64,000 nt of DNA from Thunnus maccoyii (taxonomy: Eukaryota; Chordata; Actinopteri; Scombriformes; Scombridae). Positions within the stretch are counted from its first letter, which is position 1. Every line of letters begins with the position of its first letter. Positions 53,358 through 64,000 of the stretch are shown piece by piece. Under the pieces are notes generated by a model that did not search any database, was not told where the DNA came from, and saw only the letters and a list, made by a program, of their open reading frames with translations. Position numbers and translations under genes: made by a program. The DNA lies in assembly GCF_910596095.1 (NCBI RefSeq), contig NC_056545.1, forward strand, positions 25,505,067 through 25,569,066, in the 5' to 3' direction.

Positions 53358-56300
53358 TTAGTTGACACTGGTGGTGGCAAACCACTTGCCACAGACTGGC
53401 TTACTTCGCTCAGTGGCACGGCAGTAGTTGGTGAATTTCTCTTTCAGGAGCTGTCGGTACTGGTGACGGTTGCTGTAGAAGGATTGGTTTCTTTCTAAAA
53501 ACGCTTGGATTTCATCCTCTGTCAGAAAGTTTTCTTCATCTGAAGTCGCTTCAGAATCATCCTGTATTAAAAACACAACCGGAGTACAGTCAATCAGCGC
53601 ATTAATCATACTCAAAAAATTGACAGAGAGGTTCAAAAGGTGTATTTTTGATTATTACATTTCTCACTTACCAGAAGTTCCACAAGACTTCTGTTTGCTT
53701 CCGGAGGCCTGGCATTAAGGCTGAGGTTCTTCTGATGTACTGTCCATGGTAACCGTAGGGCAATGCTGGCAAATGTATCACCACATAAGGAGGAAAAGAT
53801 TTCTTTGGTTCGGCAAGTGTGTGATGATGGCGGATTGTGGCCCGTTTTGTTCCTATCTGACATACAACCTTCGACTTTTTGTCCCTGTAGAAATTTGCAT
53901 ACTTTGATTAGTATACAGTGTTAAATATTGTGCATACAATGTGTGAATTCTGTAGTTTGTCCTCTCACCTGTTCATTGCAGAAACCTTTGCCCTTCTTTT
54001 TCTTCTTTTTACTCTTGCACTGAGTCTTTTCCTCGGAGTGCGGCCAGCAGTCCACACAACTGTCTATTCCGTCCTCCTCCTTGTCTTCAGCACAGTGATG
54101 GCCGTTGGCGTCTTCTCCTTAAAGTTAAACAAAAACACACTGTGAGAAACGACATTATACTGCATGTTTACAAGACTCTGAAATGGTTTCAGAGTTCAAA
54201 GTCCTCAGCATCTTAGAGCTGCTCAAACCTGACCTGCTTCGTCATGGTTGCAGATTCCCTCAGAGCAGGCAACGTCAGAGCCTTCCCGTGATCCCATCTC
54301 ACTGCCCTCCATACTTGAGGAGTAACCGCAGTCACTACCGTTGCTGAGGGGGGATAAATCTACACAAACACCAGTTTTTTTTACAGCTCATTATTTGTCT
54401 TTACATTCAAGTACTATACAGACTAATTTTGGTCATGCAGTGACCTTCATGCATATACAGATTTAATGTCATATGGTGATGTCTGTGTGAATCTTTACCT
54501 TGTTTGGTGTTGTCTGGGCAGCTACAGGATGGGCTTCCATTGGCGGTGACACTCTCCTCACAGCCGGCCTCCTCCTCCTCCTCCTCCTCATGGCTCCCGC
54601 AGGCCTTGCAACTGTCCTCCACACACTCAAGAGAACCCTGCAACATACCAGATTTACTGACTTTAATACAGGCGAACAGATGTGAAGCTGCGGATGAACA
54701 CAGGCGTCTTAAATAACGCGTAAGGCCAGCTTTTAGACTCTTACCTCATCCAGATTTTTCTCCTTGTCCTCTGCCTCTTGTTCAGATATGTCAAAGCCAC
54801 ACTTGTTTTTGCGTCGATTTTTTCGCTTTTGTCTCTTTTTCTCCTGTTTCAGCTCTTTGGCCCTCTCCTCCTCAGACAGCTCCTCAACAAACTGCTCTAG
54901 CCGACTGATCCCCTGCATCTTCTCCACCGCCATCTAAGGATATGGTAACAGATACATGATCACAGTGCCATAATGCCTCCATCCTCTGATAAATCAGTTC
55001 TAAGTAATACCATAAACACACTGGCTTAGAGGGTATGTACCTCAAAACTTTTACGTAGTGCATCAATTCCCAAATGGAAGAGTATCTGCCAGGTCTGCTC
55101 CTCTGCTCGTAGTTTCTGCCAGATCTTATGCAGCCGCTCATAGAGGTGAATGCCCAAACAGGTCAAGACTTCTTCTTGTGCAATGTCGATGGTCTTGGCA
55201 TGTCTCTCTCTGCGTCTTGAAAAAACAAACAAACAGTAACATCAACTGGATGTATAAATACACTGAAAGAATCATGGCAAGAAGGAAAATGACTCAAACT
55301 GACTTGATCAATGGAGAATGTGAGCTCTGCAGTGTTGACTGTTTAAAATTTTACTTACTCATAGCCTCCTGCGAACTCAGGCTCTGCTCGGCCAAGGAGG
55401 TGAGCGATGAAGTCAGTCTCACAGCACACGTGGATGTGGCGTTCGTGAGGACAACAGCACAGTCCCTCATACAAGGCAGCGCAGTAGCCTTTCTCTTTAC
55501 TGCAGTCCAATTCTCCTACCAGGATGTTGTATGCCCTCAGCACTTTATTCTTACAGTCAGTACAAAACCTGTGGACAAGAAAGTAATATGCAATTAATGC
55601 AGTTCCTTTTAGACCTGTAACACAAAATCTAAGAGAAAAAAATGCATTCTGGAAATCAAGGCTATGACAGTCACACATTACCTGTGTTTACGCAGGTATG
55701 TCTCCAGCGTCTCTAGGAGACAGGCACTATCAATGAGGACCACCTCATCCCTGCACTCCTGAGACATCAGCTCCCACACGTCCATCCAGCTTCCACTGTA
55801 AACAATTATCATTGCTTAATTATTACAACAAAATGCATCACAGAGCACAATTATCATCTCTTAAACCTGCGATAACTGATTATTGTCCGCTTGGGGACAA
55901 TGGAAACAAGCTGTAAACACAACACTGACATATTATTAATCACCTTACAGGCTGATATGTTGAACTTGTGAACAAACAGTTGCCTATTCACACATCCAGC
56001 AGATACAGAGCAACATTATCATTCATTTGGAGTCATGTTTCTGGCCACCTGGTGAATTTAAGTCCAAGATTCACTCTCCTTCTAGCTCTGGTTTTGCTCT
56101 TTAGTTGCTAAATGCTGCACTATGTTAACTACATCTAAACAAAGCCAACATGTCTGATGTCTGTTTGGAAAAAACAAAATCCAAAAAAAAAAAGAGAAAC
56201 AACCCATAGTCAATTCCCAATGTACACACTGGCTTAAAAGCATGCAACTGCTGCTGTATGTCCCCACCATGTGAAGAACTCCAGGTGCTCCAAGCACAGG

Positions 56301-58572
56301 TTAAGGATTTCTAACAGATGGAAGTATCCAAACATTACTGCAGAACTTACAGTATAATTTTCAGTTTTACAAGTCTGTTTTGTTTCCCAAATCTGAATAT
56401 AAACCAAACCATCAACTACTGAAAGGTCCCCAATATTTATAAAAATCACCACAGGATGATAAAAAAAAACATTTGTGTAACTGGGGTCTTAATCTGCTTT
56501 AATAGAGAAAACTCATACATGTACATAAGTGCATCTCTTAACTGCGGGAATGTTTTCTGATTCCAAAATGACACTAGAAAAAGCACTCTGCCGAGCAATA
56601 AGCTCTCATTCCCAACAATGTTTCAAGCACATATATAGAGTATGAAACTAGGCTATATATTAGTTTTGTATAAGTATGAGTGTATACGTTTTTCCCATCA
56701 CTACTAGCCACAGGTAATAAAATTTGTATTTCTTAGATCTACAAAATGTTACATGATTCTTAGTAAAAATTACAAACGTGATTGAAAGCTGTACACATCA
56801 ACAAGCTCTAACAACCACACCGAGGCAACCCCCCAGAGAGCCTCAAACACCCCATATTGGTTTCTGTTCAGTTTTAAGTTTGTTAGTCAAAAGGCTGAAC
56901 AACTTTCCCAGGTGAAGCATATTTTTGTATAAATCACTCAACTGTCCATATAATGGTACACAGATGACTGGCCTAAAACACAGACCTTCTGGAGGCTGGT
57001 GACAGAGCTAAGCTGTCTGTTTAAAGACTTGCCTCTACCTACGGGTGACACAAGCTGTCCAAAGGCAAAGAAGATGCTACATCTGTTGTCTTCAGCTCCT
57101 CTAACAGTGTCATTCTTAAAACCTAACACTCTGTGCTGCCGTCATTATGGTTTGATAGAAGACAACATTCAAAACATCCTGGATATTGTTTAGAAAGAAA
57201 AAAACTGAAACATAACAGTTTGATGAGGAAAACACATGAAAATAGTCATTTTACTCACCCCAAAGGTTTAGGTTTGTGTGTGTCTAAGGAGTGTAACTGG
57301 CATCGTTTGTTCTTTTTGCTTTTTGGAATGGCATCAATCATGTCATTCAACTTTGACCTGCAAAAATATGTATAAATTTTTAAGAGTTGATATAAATACA
57401 ACAGTGTAAGATGTCCATTAACAGTGTTTTAAACTGGTATAGAATTATCCTTCGACAGTATCCAAACAAACCCTGAGTAGACCAAAGTATCTCCCACGTA
57501 TAAATTTGTCAGTAAAAATGAAAGTAACACATTTCTGTGTATCTTACCCGTGGACGTAGAAGAGGGTGTAGAGTTTCTTTACGTCTGCCAAACAGGCCTT
57601 GGTGACAGAGAGCATGCCCGTGGGTTTCACTGTCAGTGGCTCCAAGGCTGGGTTCCCTGATTCCACTAAATGGGAGAAAAGGCGCTCCACACTTCGTCTG
57701 CAACCCACGCATGGCACCAGCTGAGATAATGCACCGTACACCTCTCTGGATGTCACCATCAGGGCGATATTCAAATCCTGTTGCTTCAACTTGGAGTGAT
57801 ACTAAAGGAATCATACATCCGTTACAGCCTTGTTGATAAGTGACATGAAGAAAACCTACACCCTTTTCAACTCAAGCTTGTGAATGTAGTAGTAGGGAAA
57901 AAGCAAAAAAAAAAATCACATGCTTAAGTAGATTTAAGGAAGGGACATAATGCGTAAAATTGAAACTACTCACCTCAGAAAATTGTTTCCAATGAGAACT
58001 GTTAATTTCGTGTCTATCAACATCCATGACACTATCAGAAAATTCCATTACCATCTGGCAACAAGACAGAATATAAAACTGTTAATGTACATTATTGAAA
58101 TTCTCATTTCAGCCGTGCTGATAAGTATCACAAGACATGATCACGTCTCTGAAAATATCCAGTGTCACTTTGTACATTATTAATGCATCATTTATTAGGA
58201 GTCAAGAATGTTGAAATTTATACCACGGCCACTTAAGAGTTCTTGACACTGATTGCCTGTCAAGCATCTATTATTTTACTGTGTTGTACAGTATGAACAT
58301 TATAACTTTCAAGAGCCTATCCTTTAACATTTTAATAAAGGTCTGTACTTAGTAATGACTAAGTCTTTGGTTTTAGTCAGTTACGGAGCAGATGTGGCCT
58401 ATGATTGTGTTAGCCCTTTCACATCTGTGATTTTCATAGACATCCCTTTGTGGTCATACACATGAGAAACCTTACTTACCGTGAGACCATCATCAATATA
58501 CAGGGGGATCTGTCTGGAGAGGAACGGGTAGTCCTCTTCACCTTCCCTGCAAACCGCGACCAGACGTGCCAT
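53358..58572 (-). CDS. ggnbp2: Gametogenetin-binding protein 2
   Basis: Nuclear/cytoplasmic regulator known for binding gametogenetin and for roles in spermatogenesis, placenta and as a proposed tumour suppressor. Its molecular activity is unclear. Exons: 58480-58572, 57974-58054, 57548-57801, 57259-57357, 55682-55795, 55359-55568, 55041-55215, 54745-54933, 54499-54637, 54234-54359, 53969-54117, 53672-53884, 53358-53561. They give 2046 nt and 681 residues, against 697 in human. It starts MARLVAVCREGEED. The cysteine-rich first half includes LVPCVGCRRSVERLF and FCTDCKNKVLRAYNIL. A basic nuclear signal lies at about 371-386 (KQEKKRQKRKNRRKNK), an acidic Glu run near 422-428 and a Lys run in exon 12. 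An LVELL motif precedes DDSEATSDEE near the C-terminus. Exon 11 has a weak donor (GTCAGG). Two residues (Tyr-Glu) at the 55359/55215 junction appear extra relative to human. Confidence 0.96.
55950..56190 (+). repeat. Interspersed repeat, copy 2 (in ggnbp2 intron)
   Basis: It is similar to 8545-8765 across catccagcagatacagagca, catttggagtcatgtttctg, cacctggtgaatttaagtcc and ttagctctg-like blocks. An internal stretch present in copy 1 is absent. Both copies are in the same orientation relative to the window and to their minus-strand host genes. Confidence 0.6.
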
Positions 58573-59470
58573 GGTTTCTCTCAATGTGGTGCAGCTTTCC
58601 TGCCGATTACAAACAAGAGACCGAATGACCACATCTGAAATCAATACTGGCCACAACATCACCTTGTCACCACAATAAATACTATCTGACAGACTATTTG
58701 ACATTAAAACGCGGTACTAAACGCCAAACCATTTGCTATATAACACCGACACCATCTGATTTACTGACACGGCTGCAGAACGTACAGATTTGTCTTGACC
58801 CAGATTTAGACAGCTAAGTTAGCAAGAACAACCTGGGAAACGAGAGTATATTATTTTATGGTGTAAAATCTGCTGGCAGGAGGTTTTTCTTACACTCTTC
58901 CAGTTATGAAAACAGGTTTAATGACGCTAACGTCCGTCTGCTGGGCAGGATAAAGTAACCGGCGGTGAGCCAGTTAACGTTAGCCTGCTAGCTCATTTTA
59001 TTTGCCAGTAGGATTTTGAAATACGAGGAAGCAGAAATTCAGTCACGCTATACACCCTTACACTGACGTGTGTAATGTCTTAGCAAATAATATAAAGTGC
59101 AGTGTTGATATAGTTAGTTTCTGCCCTGTCGATGCCACTTGTTAGCATCGCTGTAGCTCGCGTTAGCAACCTCGAACACGGCTTACATAAAGTTGAACTG
59201 GGCTACTTAGCGACTGTCACTTTTATCAGCTTCTCTTTCTAACGTTTAAAAGACTGACCATAATCTGTCACCTTGACGACCTACTTAAATGTGCCTCTGT
59301 CAAAAACCTCATAATTGTCTTTACTCACCCACTTATGAAAGTTCCTTTTTAAACAAAAATAAATAAGTGCGACAGTGAGTGAGGCTGCTACGGTGGCGAA
59401 ATCTGCATTACTGATTTGACCTTTGCACTACGCACGTAGTAGCTGACGTAATGTGCTCAGCCTCCAGGGG
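58573..59470 (-). promoter_or_regulatory. ggnbp2: ggnbp2 5' UTR exons, intron and promoter
   Basis: The first coding exon probably begins at 58599, after the acceptor ATCGGCAG, leaving 27 nt of 5' UTR. A non-coding exon 1 ends at the strong donor GTGG|GTGAGTAAAG, so it starts (low coordinate) at 59329 and runs to about 59430. Upstream lies a CpG-containing stretch with a TGACGTAA (CRE-like) site near 59442. No TATA box is seen. Confidence 0.5.
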
Positions 59471-59554
59471 GCGCACTATGCATCTATTTACACCAATAAA
59501 GAAATTAAAAAACAAAAAGCAAACATAAACAAAATTAAATTAAATTAATTACAA

Positions 59555-60010
59555 ATCAAATTAATTAGATATGACTTTAGCTTTCACAGCTTTAGAGTTT
59601 GTGCAGTATTTTAGTGTGTTTAAATAGGACATGAAGACAGTGAGTTTGGGTGTCTGTTTTTGCAAATTTGCAAAAAGAAATAATATTAATAACATATTTT
59701 TAGACAGTAATTTTAAATGTTCAGTCCCAAAAAAGATGAGCTGTCGTTTCATGTGTGTGGTGACAGAAGGAACAAAGAGGGTCAACATTTAGCCTATATT
59801 TTACAATAACTGAATTAACTGGATAACACCTGTGCAATATTTTCAGAGATACCTCTTGCACCTTATTTGAAACAACAACAACAAAATCCTGGGTAATAAC
59901 CTTGTTTTGTTTTTTTACCCAGTCTATGCCAAAATACAGATTATTCCAAACAAATATAGAAGCAGGTTTATTAATTATGCTTCTCTGGGTTATTCCCTTA
60001 TACATTTATT
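59555..60010 (-). mobile_element. Decayed non-LTR retrotransposon (LINE) fragment
   Basis: The minus strand encodes the C-terminal end of an L1/Tx1-type ORF2. One frame has LKILHRCYPVNSVIVKYRLN, then a zinc-knuckle-like CSFCHHTHETTAHLFWD. After a frameshift, the rest (NLQKQTPKLTVFMSYLNTLK, then NSKAVKAKV) continues in another frame to 59561. It is clearly a broken relic lying between ggnbp2 and pigw. Confidence 0.7.
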
Positions 60011-60389
60011 ATTACTTTGTATACTCAAAAAAAGGATCTGAATTCCCTATATATAATTCTGGTGTATTATGAGCTGTGCACTACTTCGAGCATACATTGC
60101 CTTGTTACTGTTGTTGGAAATATGTTGTAAATTCCATTGTGTAAATGAAGTTTAAAAAAAACAAAACAAAAACAAAAAGACCCTCCATCTATTTTGAGGA
60201 AACCTTCAGATATTTTCAGTATGTCCAACTGCAAAAGTATTATTCATAATTAACGATTTCCTTTTACTTGAGAAAGAGAAAAATCCTCATTCATACAAGC
60301 TAAGCTGTTATAAATCCACTTGTTAATAAAACATCTTTATTTGGGGAAAAAAAGTTAGTTTGAAATGAATAAATGAGCCATAAGCATTT

Positions 60390-61040
60390 CCACAGCTTAA
60401 TTTTTATTTGCTTGTTTCTTTGCATTCATCATATATATACAGTATATATAAATTATGTTAGTGGTATTAGATTTCGACCCCCTTTTTTTTAGTTGAGGTT
60501 TGGTGTAAACATGTCACTGATATTTGAGTGATGTTAGGATGAGAAACTAAAACTTCATCTACAACAAACAGAACTGTACTGAGTAATGAAATAAGCAGGA
60601 AAGGAATAAACACCAGAAAGAGATTAAGAAAGCAAAAAGTAAAAAACAGAACATATACAGTATATACAGAAGAGCAAAAGTTCAACAATACAGGCTTTGT
60701 TCAAGTGCTGCATTATTTTAAATGCAGTTTTCCATTCTGATGAGTGCATGAACAGTTTATACTTACTGCTGACGAGTTGAATGCATTATTTAGCTGCAAT
60801 AACTTGACTGGTTTTATGACAAAGGCAAATCATTTAAGAACATTTAACAGCACATTTGGTTCACGTTATATTGAAGTCCAAGTCCTCACTGATTCAGAGG
60901 TACCATTTTTATCTAGACATGTTTATTTTCATAAATAAAGAAGGCATGTGCAATGGTATCTTCTTACAACATTAAATCTCCCCAACTCCCCAACTCTAGC
61001 CCTCCACAAAAACCTTCAGAATAGTTTTACAAATTCAATT
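60390..61040 (-). other. pigw: pigw 3' UTR region
   Basis: Sequence downstream of the pigw stop, with minus-strand AATAAA candidates at 60922-60927 and 60403-60408. The UTR is therefore about 0.1 or 0.65 kb long. No coding signal was seen. Confidence 0.45.
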
Positions 61041-62534
61041 TCACCAGAATTTGACTGTAATTCCAAGGAGATGTAAAACATATATTACAATGCAATTCAT
61101 GAACATGTACGACAGCAAAACACACACTGAAAATAAATCGCTACAACTAAGTGTGTTCACGATGGAGTTGATCAATCCTGTCATGACATTTGCAAGCAAG
61201 AAAAACAACAACTGATTCTTGCTGACAGCTTGAATGAGGCACATTCTGTCCATCTCATCTCTCTTTTTGTCAGAGACTGAATCTGATGATTGCTTTTTAT
61301 ACAGATCCCACGATGACGGCAGCAAGTGACAGCCTGATGTTCTTTTGGAAAACAGTAAAACCACATCAGCTGTAGCAAGGCAGAACATAAAAAACAGGGA
61401 CTGGGCAACACTCCACAGGCAGAAAGGTAAATTAGCAAAGCGCCGAGACACTGGCTCCACAAAGGTCTGACATATGTACAAAGCAGCGTAAAGCCCAAGA
61501 CTTCCCAACATGATGTTGAAAAGTGCTTTGAGCCACTCTCTAACCTGGGATCTCGGCTGCATCACATAGAGTCCAACCTGTGCTCCTGCCATGTAGATGG
61601 CTACATAGCCCAGTACAGAGAATATGCCCTCCTTATTAGCATGCAGGAAGTCCTTCTCTCTGTCATTGTTGTGGATAAGGAAATCCTTGAGCCCTGTCGT
61701 CTCCAGAGCGAACTGATAAAGTCCTCCGATCAGAAGGGCGAAGACCCAGGACTGGCTGACTGGTAAGATGACTAAAAACATTGAAGCCACAACTTTCACA
61801 ATGGCTAGTGTGAAGAAGAAGTTCCAGTGGACGCCATATTCTGTCACATGCTCATGGTAGCTGGTCATTTTGACGCTCACTAGCCGTGCCATACCAAGAA
61901 CAACCAGGGGCCAGACAGATAGGAGCTGCTTAGAGAGATGATTCATCTTGGATCCAGAGATGTTCTTCCTCCGTGCCTCTGGACAGACGAGGGCATTTGC
62001 AAAGACATATGCTCCGACACCAAAGTCCATAACACCTGTCCCATAGGTTTCTGTCTTAGCGTATCGCCTTGGGAAGACACTGAAGTCTACGGCGAGAATG
62101 CTGATAGCTGTTTTCACATTCACAAACACTCTAAAGATGGTCACAAAGGGAACCTGGTTGAACTGAACGTGACTCTGAAGGAAGGTGCTGACAGTGGACT
62201 GCCGGTGCCGAGCAGGATGACTGTTGGTACGGTAGATATAGAAAATCACACAAGCCGAAACACAGATTAAGCTCAAGATGACCTGGTGAAGAATGTTGCT
62301 CAGGATGGTACATGACAGGACGAGGGGGAGGATAAGCACAAAGAAGTCCAGAAGCAGATGAGAAATGAGTGGATGTGGCAGAGGAAGACTCCCTTTGGCC
62401 TGATGGTAGAGGATCAAAATGAGTCCTCTGCTGATGAGGCACAGTGGGCTGAGAAATGAGCCCAGTGCCACCTCCTCCAGACTGGTCCCATTGAGATTAC
62501 TGACAAACGCTTCCTTCTGGTCCCTCTGAGACAT
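61041..62534 (-). CDS. pigw: GPI-anchor inositol acyltransferase (PIG-W)
   Basis: ER multispanning enzyme of the GWT1/PIG-W family. It acylates the inositol ring of glucosaminyl-PI from acyl-CoA, an early step in GPI-anchor synthesis. The coding sequence is one uninterrupted exon of 497 residues, near the human length of 504. The start chosen is the ATG at 62532-62534 (MSQRDQKEAFVSNLNGTSLE). A further in-frame ATG at 62541-62543 falls in the upstream intron, because the acceptor TTTGCAG ends at 62538. The conserved luminal loop AKTETYGTGVMDFGVGAY is at about residues 159-176. HVTEYGVHWNFFFTLA and NANKEGIFSVLGYVA-type blocks follow (the latter reads HANKEGIFSVLGYVAIYMAG here). There are about a dozen hydrophobic segments. 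The C-terminus is GITVKFW, matching the family ending. Confidence 0.96.
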   Translation of the reverse strand: MSQRDQKEAFVSNLNGTSLEEVALGSFLSPLCLISRGLILILYHQAKGSLPLPHPLISHLLLDFFVLILPLVLSCTILSNILHQVILSLICVSACVIFYIYRTNSHPARHRQSTVSTFLQSHVQFNQVPFVTIFRVFVNVKTAISILAVDFSVFPRRYAKTETYGTGVMDFGVGAYVFANALVCPEARRKNISGSKMNHLSKQLLSVWPLVVLGMARLVSVKMTSYHEHVTEYGVHWNFFFTLAIVKVVASMFLVILPVSQSWVFALLIGGLYQFALETTGLKDFLIHNNDREKDFLHANKEGIFSVLGYVAIYMAGAQVGLYVMQPRSQVREWLKALFNIMLGSLGLYAALYICQTFVEPVSRRFANLPFCLWSVAQSLFFMFCLATADVVLLFSKRTSGCHLLPSSWDLYKKQSSDSVSDKKRDEMDRMCLIQAVSKNQLLFFLLANVMTGLINSIVNTLSCSDLFSVCVLLSYMFMNCIVIYVLHLLGITVKFW

Positions 62535-63190
62535 GGCCTGCAAACATTACAAATCATTATTCACTGCATAAGTTACACTGGAAACCTGAAAAATGTAAGG
62601 ACACTATGGCAACACCCATGGTGATTTTTTAAAGGGATATGGGTACATTTTCAGATACAGGAATATAAAAGCTATATAAATTGTATAAACTCAGGTCTCA
62701 CCTCTTTACATCAACTGTCTAAATCTCGATGTGTTTATCATAAACTTATCATAAGTGGAAGCAGTCGTTGTTTGTAATCAATGGCCTACCCGCACAAAAG
62801 CATTGAAAGAACAATGTAAACAGTGACTTTGCCGGACGGATTTTCACTTTTCCTGATAGTAGACTGTATCACTATAACACTAAGCACGAGCAAAGTCCAT
62901 TGACTTCTCTAATCTACACTGCGACGTTAAATGACGTTACGAAGGCCGTTGTTAGCAGTACTCACCACGGAGTAGTCTGTTGGGTGAGGGGAATGCAGGT
63001 TCACACAAATACCTGTTTTACAGCATTGCTTGTTACAGCTGCATGAAACACCGGCCCTAACCTGCCATGATGCCTTCAGTAACGTGAGATAGCTGCGTCG
63101 CTTACATCCGCGTTTGGTCACATGTCGCATTCAAGACTGCTCGGATTACTGGCAACTTCCGACTAAGCGGGACTTCAGTTTTGTTTTTTT
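62535..63190 (-). promoter_or_regulatory. pigw: pigw 5' UTR: non-coding exon 1, intron and promoter
   Basis: A three-nucleotide leader (62535-62537) joins a 428-nt intron (62538-62965). Exon 1 ends at the donor CCGTG|GTGAGTACT, so it begins (low coordinate) at 62966 and extends to about 63150. The surrounding sequence is CpG-richer than the flanks. In human this promoter is shared with MYO19; nothing like MYO19 exon 1 is visible to the right here. Confidence 0.5.
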
Positions 63191-63339
63191 TTCTTGTTCA
63201 AAATATTGTGAATAAATATTATTTGTATAACATTAGTATGCCTATTATTTTCTAGATCACGAATATAAATATTCTGGATCAATTTCTATTTCTGACAACT
63301 GATCAATGTAGGATGACAATCAATGTGCGGACTTGGGGA

Positions 63340-63910
63340 CACAAAAGGAAAACTTTGACATTGGAAAAGCAGCAAATAGGCAGCAATAAGAAAAAGAAAC
63401 TGAGGATTATGATACTTTGTGATGTCCTCTGTCATACTGGAGTATTGGTATCTTAAGGCATTTTAATACTGAGCAGTTATACCACAGCAATGCTACAGTG
63501 AATTTTGTTAATACAGAATTATGATACTCTGTAATGTCCTCCATCACATTGGAGTATAGGTTTCTTAAGGTTTTTTTTTTTTTTTTTTTTAATACTGAGC
63601 ACGTAGAAGCAAATAGGCAGAAATAGCAATATATGATTTACAATTTCATGTTACTGTACCATGTTCAGAGGTCAATAAGAAAAAAAATGCTACAGTAAAA
63701 ATGAGTGAAACTCAGGATTATGATACTCTGTGATGTCCACTGTCATACTGGATTATTGTTTTCTTGAGACTTTTTTAATACTGAGCAGGTATACCACAGC
63801 AAATAGGTAGAAATAGCAATAAGACTGAAAATCAGTTTACCATGAGTAAGGGCAATAAGAAAAAGAATCCTACAGTTAAAAATGATCAAAATTCGGGATT
63901 GTAAATCAAT
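63340..63910. repeat. Degenerate tandem repeat, about 190-235-bp units
   Basis: Three diverged copies of two linked blocks recur. The block ggattatgatactctgtgat occurs near 63402, 63516 and 63714. The block agcaaataggcagaaatagc occurs near 63370, 63604 and 63796. The blocks ttaatactgagca and taccacagcaa also repeat. A T-run interrupts the middle unit near 63570. There is no coding capacity. Confidence 0.75.
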
Positions 63911-64000
63911 TAAAGAACATTTTATTCTAGATAAAAAAAAAAAGTCAAAGCTGTCGTTAATGGAATGTATTTTTCCCCTTATTTGTTATGTTTGTTGAAA

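Noticed and set aside
55058-55597. 179-codon open frame on the plus strand
   Set aside because: It lies antisense over two ggnbp2 coding exons and the intron between them, so it is a shadow of the real gene.
61938-62270. 110-codon plus-strand open frame
   Set aside because: Antisense to the pigw coding exon, with no independent signal.
62927-63130. 67-codon minus-strand frame in the pigw 5' region
   Set aside because: It spans the exon 1 donor and the 5' UTR and does not resemble MYO19 or any protein I know; treated as untranslated leader.

Overview
The window is vertebrate nuclear DNA, almost certainly from a teleost fish and probably a percomorph. Its genes are intron-rich with GT-AG junctions, the proteins match vertebrate orthologues closely, and the non-coding DNA carries short interspersed families typical of spiny-rayed fish: hAT-like and TTAA-flanked MITEs, an L2-type LINE tail and a large foldback element. 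There are no operons, CRISPR arrays or ribosomal genes, and I found no tRNA gene. Gene models below were built by hand from splice sites and reading-frame continuity.

Layout, left to right. 1-0.5 kb: a weak two-exon candidate for a very small protein on the minus strand. 0.6-7.9 kb: no convincing coding sequence; the right part is probably flot2 3' UTR. 7.98-24.94 kb, minus: flotillin-2 (flot2), 432 codons, with two alternative 91-nt versions of exon 3. 25.0-29.5 kb: intergenic DNA with an hAT MITE and a 612-bp foldback element nested in another repeat. 29.6-34.5 kb, plus: a 13-exon SLC6 sodium/chloride-coupled transporter of uncertain subtype. 36.3-51.3 kb, minus: dhrs11, 7 exons with a 12-kb first intron; it converges tail to tail with the SLC6 gene. 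53.36-58.57 kb, minus: ggnbp2, 13 coding exons plus a 5' non-coding exon. 59.5-60.0 kb: a decayed LINE. 61.04-62.53 kb, minus: pigw, whose coding sequence lies in one exon behind a non-coding first exon. 63.3-63.9 kb: a degenerate tandem repeat.

The genes do not form a pathway. Flotillin-2 scaffolds membrane microdomains, the SLC6 protein imports a small solute, Dhrs11 is a cytosolic NADP(H) carbonyl/steroid reductase, Ggnbp2 is a nuclear regulator and Pigw acylates inositol during GPI-anchor synthesis in the ER. The dhrs11-ggnbp2-pigw block matches human 17q12. Flot2 lies elsewhere on human 17q, so the order here is of syntenic interest. The strongest single observation is the flot2 exon pair: including both or neither gives an immediate stop codon, so the reading frame itself enforces mutual exclusivity.
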